Below, piece by piece: positions 5,565 to 8,640 of a DNA stretch of 8,640 nucleotides (the first letter of the stretch is position 1; each line of letters opens with the position of its first letter). Source of the DNA: Akkermansiaceae bacterium (GTDB lineage Bacteria; Verrucomicrobiota; Verrucomicrobiia; Verrucomicrobiales; Akkermansiaceae); NCBI GenBank assembly GCA_029287105.1, contig JARFRT010000473.1, forward strand, positions 1-8,640, in the 5' to 3' direction. Made by a program: the position numbers and the translations under genes. The notes beneath the pieces are model-generated. The model was given only the letters and a program-made list of their open reading frames with translations, did not search any database and was not told the DNA's origin.

Positions 5565-5590
5565 AAAAATCCTGCCTTTTTTAATGCAGG
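5565..5590 (-). terminator. Possible terminator of the thioredoxin-like/FAD oxidoreductase transcript
   Basis: On the minus strand, 45 bases beyond the 903-residue protein's stop, CCTGC pairs with GCAGG around a 10-nt A-rich loop and is followed by ATTTTT. The stem is only 5 bp, so it is a weak candidate, but placement and orientation are right. Confidence 0.4.
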
Positions 5591-5634
5591 GCTCTTCCGT
5601 GTTTCATCGGCATGTGCAGGCCTCCTGTGAACTG

Positions 5635-8346
5635 TTATTTCAGCCTCAGCGCCTTCAACCTCCCGTGGAATTCTGAATAGATGGATGCCCGGTAGGGCGT
5701 GGGTTTGGTGGTGGCGATCTTTTGGGCGGCGGTGGCGTCCTCGGTGCGGCCGAGTTTTTCCAAAAGGGTGACCCGGATGTGCTGCATCTCGCGCATGCCG
5801 TCGCACGGGTGGTCTGGATCGTGGCGGAAGCTTTTCGGGTTGTGGTTGGCGATGGCTTGATCGATATCGACCAGGGCGGCGTCCCATTGCTTGAGTTGCA
5901 TGTTTGCCAGGGCACGGCCGTGGAACCGGGGGGCGGTCCAGCCGAAGCGCTCGTCTCTTTTCTTCGGGAATGGTCCGGCAAAGAGATGGGCTGCTTTTTT
6001 GTAATCGCCTTGTGCCAAGGCTTGGTAGGCGAGAGTGATGTCGCAGAGCTCGATGTGCACGGTCAGGCCGAGGTAGGCGGAGAACTCGTGGCTGAACGAG
6101 AACTGGTGTTTCAGGCCGGTGGTTTGCCAGGCGATGGTGCCGTTGCGGCGCAGGAGAAAGATGTTGGCAATGTGGTCTGCGGAGACGACGCCGAGTTGTC
6201 GAATCACGGGGTTTTTGATGCCGTCGGGGACGGTGGCGACCTGGAATTTCCAGTCGTGTTTTTTGACCAGGGCCTTGATGCGGTCGGTGTCCTCGGAGAG
6301 GAAGGCGACGACCATATTGACGTCTTTGTGGATGTGTTGGCTGGCGCGTTGCCAGGCGTAATCGACAGCACCGGACACGGCTCCTTTTTTGCCCTCGGCG
6401 GGTTTGCCAATCAATTGGACCGAGGGATCCGCGTCGGCGGGTAGCTCGATGAAGAGGATCAAGGTCATTTTACCCTCGTGGTCCTTGGGCAGGTTGAGCG
6501 TGCCGCCGTCGAGCTTCTTGAGTTCGGTGGCAGGAAATGGAGTGGTCGACGTGCTCCAGCCGTGGTTGATGATGTTGCTGCGTGATTCCTTGCGTTCGCG
6601 GCGCTGGTCGGTGGCGTAGAGCAGGTTGAATTGGTAAAACCGGTCGCGCAGGAAGGTAACGACGGGCCACAGTGTGGCGTCGTTTTCGTTGTGCATGGCG
6701 AGGGTTTTTTCCCGGTATTGTTTGTGCAGGGCTCTCGAGTGGGCTTCCAGTGCGAGGAGGCTGGCGCAGGCGTAGGCGGTTGCCGGGGCGTCGTCGCCGC
6801 CGGTGGCTTTGATAAAGTCGGCGAGGATCGATTCGGCGTTTGAGTTCTCTGGCCGCAGGGCGAATTTTGCCAGGCAGAATTGCGCTGCGATGTTAGCCCC
6901 TTTGGGCAGATCGGAAGCCAATGCCGTTTTCGCTTCGTCGACAGCGGCATCGAGGTGTTTCGGTTCGATGGCGGTTTTCCACATGCCTAACAATGCGATG
7001 ACGCGGGTGTTGCGCACCTGCCAGAGATTGGGTGCCTTGGGAAACTGGCTGATGGCCTCGCGGCTGAGTTTTTCCGCCTTGGTGTAGTCGGAGAGCGCCT
7101 GCGCGGGCGATAGACGATAACGCATCGGTGCCGGGGTGAAGCAGGCCTGGATGGCGTCGATTTTTTCCTGCGGTATGGAGCCTGTGGCGCTGGTGGGTTG
7201 TTTGCTCAAACCGAGTGCTAGGAAGTCACCAATGAACAATGACTGGAGCTGCGCCATGATGCGTGCGTGTGGCACGAGCTGATCTGAGACGAGCACTTCC
7301 TTGTGGGCTCCATGCCCGCGGCCATGCTTTGCCAGACTGGACATGAGCAGGGTGTGGCCGTGGGGGTTGACCAGGTAGCCACTTGGTTTTGAGATGGCAA
7401 AGATCCGTGCCAGCCTGCTGTTTTCCCCGCCGGGCAGGTGTGCCGCTGTCCAGTTCAGCCCGAGGCTGCGCAGTTGTTTTTCTCCGGCATCGGGCAGCTC
7501 GTCTATGTTGAAGCTAAATACGCTCAAGCGATCGGCGTAGGCAGTTATTTCCTCGCTGATCTTATTTAATTCCTCCTGATACCCGGGCATCTGGTTTGAC
7601 CAGAAAACGACGATGCTGGTGTGGCCCTGCTGATCGATGGGGAAGCTGAGCGTGGCGCCATCGGCACGTTTGAAGTTTCCGGTGAATGGCACATCGGCGC
7701 GACCGAAGCCAAGGTTATTGAGACGGAACTGAACGACGTTGGCATTGCTAGCGAAGCGTTCGGTCATCATGGTGACGATGTCCTGTTCGAGCTCCCGGGA
7801 CTCGATCCTACGTGCGATCATGGATGCGATCATCAGGCATTTGGCTTCGACTGGCGTATCCCGGTAGCGGGCAACCAGTGTCCTGAGAGCCACGACGCGC
7901 TCCTCTTTGCCTGCCCCCTTGGCATCCAGATTCATGGTGGAAAACAGGAGTTCGGCATCCAGTCGGAGGGTGGCATAGGTATCGGGTGCCTTGGCCAGTT
8001 TGCCGCTAATTTCAAACAGTGACTTGCGGTTTCGTTCTGAGTTATCCATGCCGAGCAACAGCTTTTGGCTTTGGAACATGATGGAGAGAATTACAAACCT
8101 GTTAGGTGCTGTGGGTGCTGCATCGATTAGGGAGTCGCCCGTGCGCACGATGCTTTTGCAGATCCGGCGTTTTTTGGCGGCCGAGGCCTGTGTCCCTACC
8201 CCGGCGAGTTCTTTTTGCAGGGCCGTGATTTCGGCTTCAGGGATATCAGTCGGGGCAGCCTGCGTCTGGCCCACGCAAATACAGGCTGAGATAACCAGCA
8301 GGCAGGCGAACAATGATCGACCGGGATTTATCAGTTTTTGTAGCAT
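5635..8346 (-). CDS. Exported protein with two cysteine-less thioredoxin-like domains and TPR-like helices
   Basis: A 903-residue exported protein. The N-terminus is a signal sequence; cleavage may fall after TQA (residue 30), though ISAC (19-22) also fits a lipobox, so a lipoprotein is possible. Residues about 35-210 are helical. Residues about 218-370 look like an AhpC/TSA-TlpA-type thioredoxin fold: DGATLSFP, SIVVFW, then FSFNIDE and SGYLVNPHG. Where a redox CxxC should follow VVFW, the sequence is SNQMPGYQEEL, with no cysteine. Residues about 410-580 and 770-880 are TPR-like helices (DYKKAAHLFAG, WDAALVDIDQAI). A second thioredoxin-like domain at about 604-755 begins DGGTLNLP, then TLILFIE, again without CxxC. 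A scaffold or binding role seems more likely than disulfide chemistry. The start is ATG at 8346-8344; the only GGAGG-like site is about 25 nt upstream. Its start is 7 bp after the FAD oxidoreductase stop, suggesting one operon. Confidence 0.85.
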   Translation of the reverse strand: MLQKLINPGRSLFACLLVISACICVGQTQAAPTDIPEAEITALQKELAGVGTQASAAKKRRICKSIVRTGDSLIDAAPTAPNRFVILSIMFQSQKLLLGMDNSERNRKSLFEISGKLAKAPDTYATLRLDAELLFSTMNLDAKGAGKEERVVALRTLVARYRDTPVEAKCLMIASMIARRIESRELEQDIVTMMTERFASNANVVQFRLNNLGFGRADVPFTGNFKRADGATLSFPIDQQGHTSIVVFWSNQMPGYQEELNKISEEITAYADRLSVFSFNIDELPDAGEKQLRSLGLNWTAAHLPGGENSRLARIFAISKPSGYLVNPHGHTLLMSSLAKHGRGHGAHKEVLVSDQLVPHARIMAQLQSLFIGDFLALGLSKQPTSATGSIPQEKIDAIQACFTPAPMRYRLSPAQALSDYTKAEKLSREAISQFPKAPNLWQVRNTRVIALLGMWKTAIEPKHLDAAVDEAKTALASDLPKGANIAAQFCLAKFALRPENSNAESILADFIKATGGDDAPATAYACASLLALEAHSRALHKQYREKTLAMHNENDATLWPVVTFLRDRFYQFNLLYATDQRRERKESRSNIINHGWSTSTTPFPATELKKLDGGTLNLPKDHEGKMTLILFIELPADADPSVQLIGKPAEGKKGAVSGAVDYAWQRASQHIHKDVNMVVAFLSEDTDRIKALVKKHDWKFQVATVPDGIKNPVIRQLGVVSADHIANIFLLRRNGTIAWQTTGLKHQFSFSHEFSAYLGLTVHIELCDITLAYQALAQGDYKKAAHLFAGPFPKKRDERFGWTAPRFHGRALANMQLKQWDAALVDIDQAIANHNPKSFRHDPDHPCDGMREMQHIRVTLLEKLGRTEDATAAQKIATTKPTPYRASIYSEFHGRLKALRLK

Positions 8347-8353
8347 CGTTGTA

Positions 8354-8640
8354 TTATCGTTTGGGTTCGTCCTCCCCCAATTCTTGTTTATCGGCGATCA
8401 ATCGTTTTTTCAATGTGCCGTAGTTGACATCCTGGACCGGAACCTGGTCGTCAATGGCGATGCAGGCGGCCGTGCCGGCGCTCTGGCCGAGGATCATGAA
8501 GACCGGCTCCATGCGGATCGAACCGTAGGCCACGTGGGATGCTGACAGGCAGACCGGCACCAGTAAGTTGGTACATTCCTCCTTCTTCGGAACAATGGAG
8601 CGATAGGAAACGGGGTAAGGCTTCGGGCACGACTTGAAGA
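8354..8640 (-). CDS. FAD-dependent oxidoreductase (PF12831-like), C-terminal part
   Basis: The gene enters from the right edge and only its last 94 residues are seen, ending at TAA 8356-8354. The stretch YPVSYRSIVPKKEECTNLLV, followed by PVCLSASHVAYGSIRMEP and VFMILGQSAGTAACIAID, is the typical C-terminal end of FAD-dependent oxidoreductases of the PF12831 type; the GQSAGTAA segment closes the flavin-binding half. The N-terminal dinucleotide-binding GxGxxG lies outside the window, so the full enzyme and any signal peptide cannot be checked. The family is common in PVC and Bacteroidota genomes beside carbohydrate-degradation genes; the substrate is mostly unknown. The last residues (KQELGEDEPKR) are charged and variable. 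It precedes the thioredoxin-like protein with a 7-bp gap. An internal GTG (8560-8558) could look like a start, but homologous sequence continues upstream of it. Confidence 0.88.
   Translation of the reverse strand, partial: FKSCPKPYPVSYRSIVPKKEECTNLLVPVCLSASHVAYGSIRMEPVFMILGQSAGTAACIAIDDQVPVQDVNYGTLKKRLIADKQELGEDEPKR

Larger units (their letters stand above)
5108..5634. other. Gene-free, repeat-rich spacer (527 bp)
   Basis: I see no convincing gene between the 4.5S RNA and the stop of the thioredoxin-like protein. Open frames crossing it have no family resemblance, are rich in Ser/Gly/Pro, and run over repeats and hairpins. The stretch is a patchwork: CCGCGAATCGG and CCGCGAAAGAAGAC phrases near 5109-5200, an ACCACGGAAATCACGG phrase at 5238-5253, a TCGGAC/GTCCGA hairpin at 5272-5289, a 69-bp palindrome at 5343-5411, a TTTGGAG heptamer tract at 5451-5473, a small GGGCT-GGA-AGCCC hairpin at 5544-5556, and a possible terminator at 5565-5590. 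The phrase GGGCTTGG recurs near 5255, 5321 and 5531. Confidence 0.65.

Noticed and set aside
4970..5584. 204-residue open frame on the plus strand across the spacer
   Set aside because: It runs through the 4.5S RNA, its T9 terminator, several repeats and the 69-bp palindrome, and has no protein-like conservation.
5722..6444. 240-residue open frame on the plus strand
   Set aside because: Antisense to the C-terminal third of the thioredoxin-like protein; no independent support.

Overview
The window looks like chromosomal DNA from a moderately GC-rich Gram-negative member of the PVC group, most likely Verrucomicrobiota. That placement is an inference. It rests on the fused glycoside-hydrolase/GT2 protein, the exported thioredoxin-like/TPR protein beside a PF12831-type FAD oxidoreductase, the weak Shine-Dalgarno sequences with GTG starts, and intergenic DNA full of TTTGGAG-type heptamers and 'ccgcgaaagaagac' or 'accacggaaatcacgg' phrases. 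No rRNA marker is present to settle it.

Layout, left to right. A small unrecognised alanine/glycine-rich protein lies on the minus strand (80-460). Next, also on the minus strand, is a 728-residue protein that joins a clan-A glycoside-hydrolase-like barrel to a family 2 glycosyltransferase (666-2852). A 175-bp spacer built from inverted repeats separates it from the divergent queA gene (3028-4038, plus), which makes the queuosine precursor of tRNA. queA converges on a ferritin gene (4035-4541, minus), and the two stop codons share one CTAG palindrome. The 101-bp gap between ferritin and a divergent two-helix membrane protein (4643-4948, plus) holds four TTTCA-like motifs spaced exactly 11 bp apart. 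Directly after the membrane protein comes an RNA gene that a protein-only annotation would miss: the 4.5S signal recognition particle RNA (about 5003-5098, plus), ending in a T9 tract. Roughly 530 bp of repeat-rich DNA without a gene follows, including a 69-bp imperfect palindrome.

The right third is a minus-strand pair. The C-terminal end of an FAD-dependent oxidoreductase runs in from beyond the window (8354-8640). Seven bases after it begins a 903-residue exported protein with two thioredoxin-like domains that lack the catalytic cysteines, separated and flanked by helical/TPR-like segments (5635-8346). A weak hairpin plus T-run past its stop may end this transcript.

How the parts relate: queA, ffs and ferritin are housekeeping functions (tRNA modification, protein targeting, iron storage). 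The exported thioredoxin-like protein and the FAD enzyme are probably co-transcribed and may work together in the periplasm or envelope. The GH-GT2 fusion probably acts on a glycan or glycoconjugate of unknown structure. I see no mobile-element genes, CRISPR array, phage genes or defence system. The least explained features are the matched inverted-repeat leaders of queA and the GH-GT2 gene, the 11-bp array beside ferritin, and the double cysteine-less thioredoxin protein.
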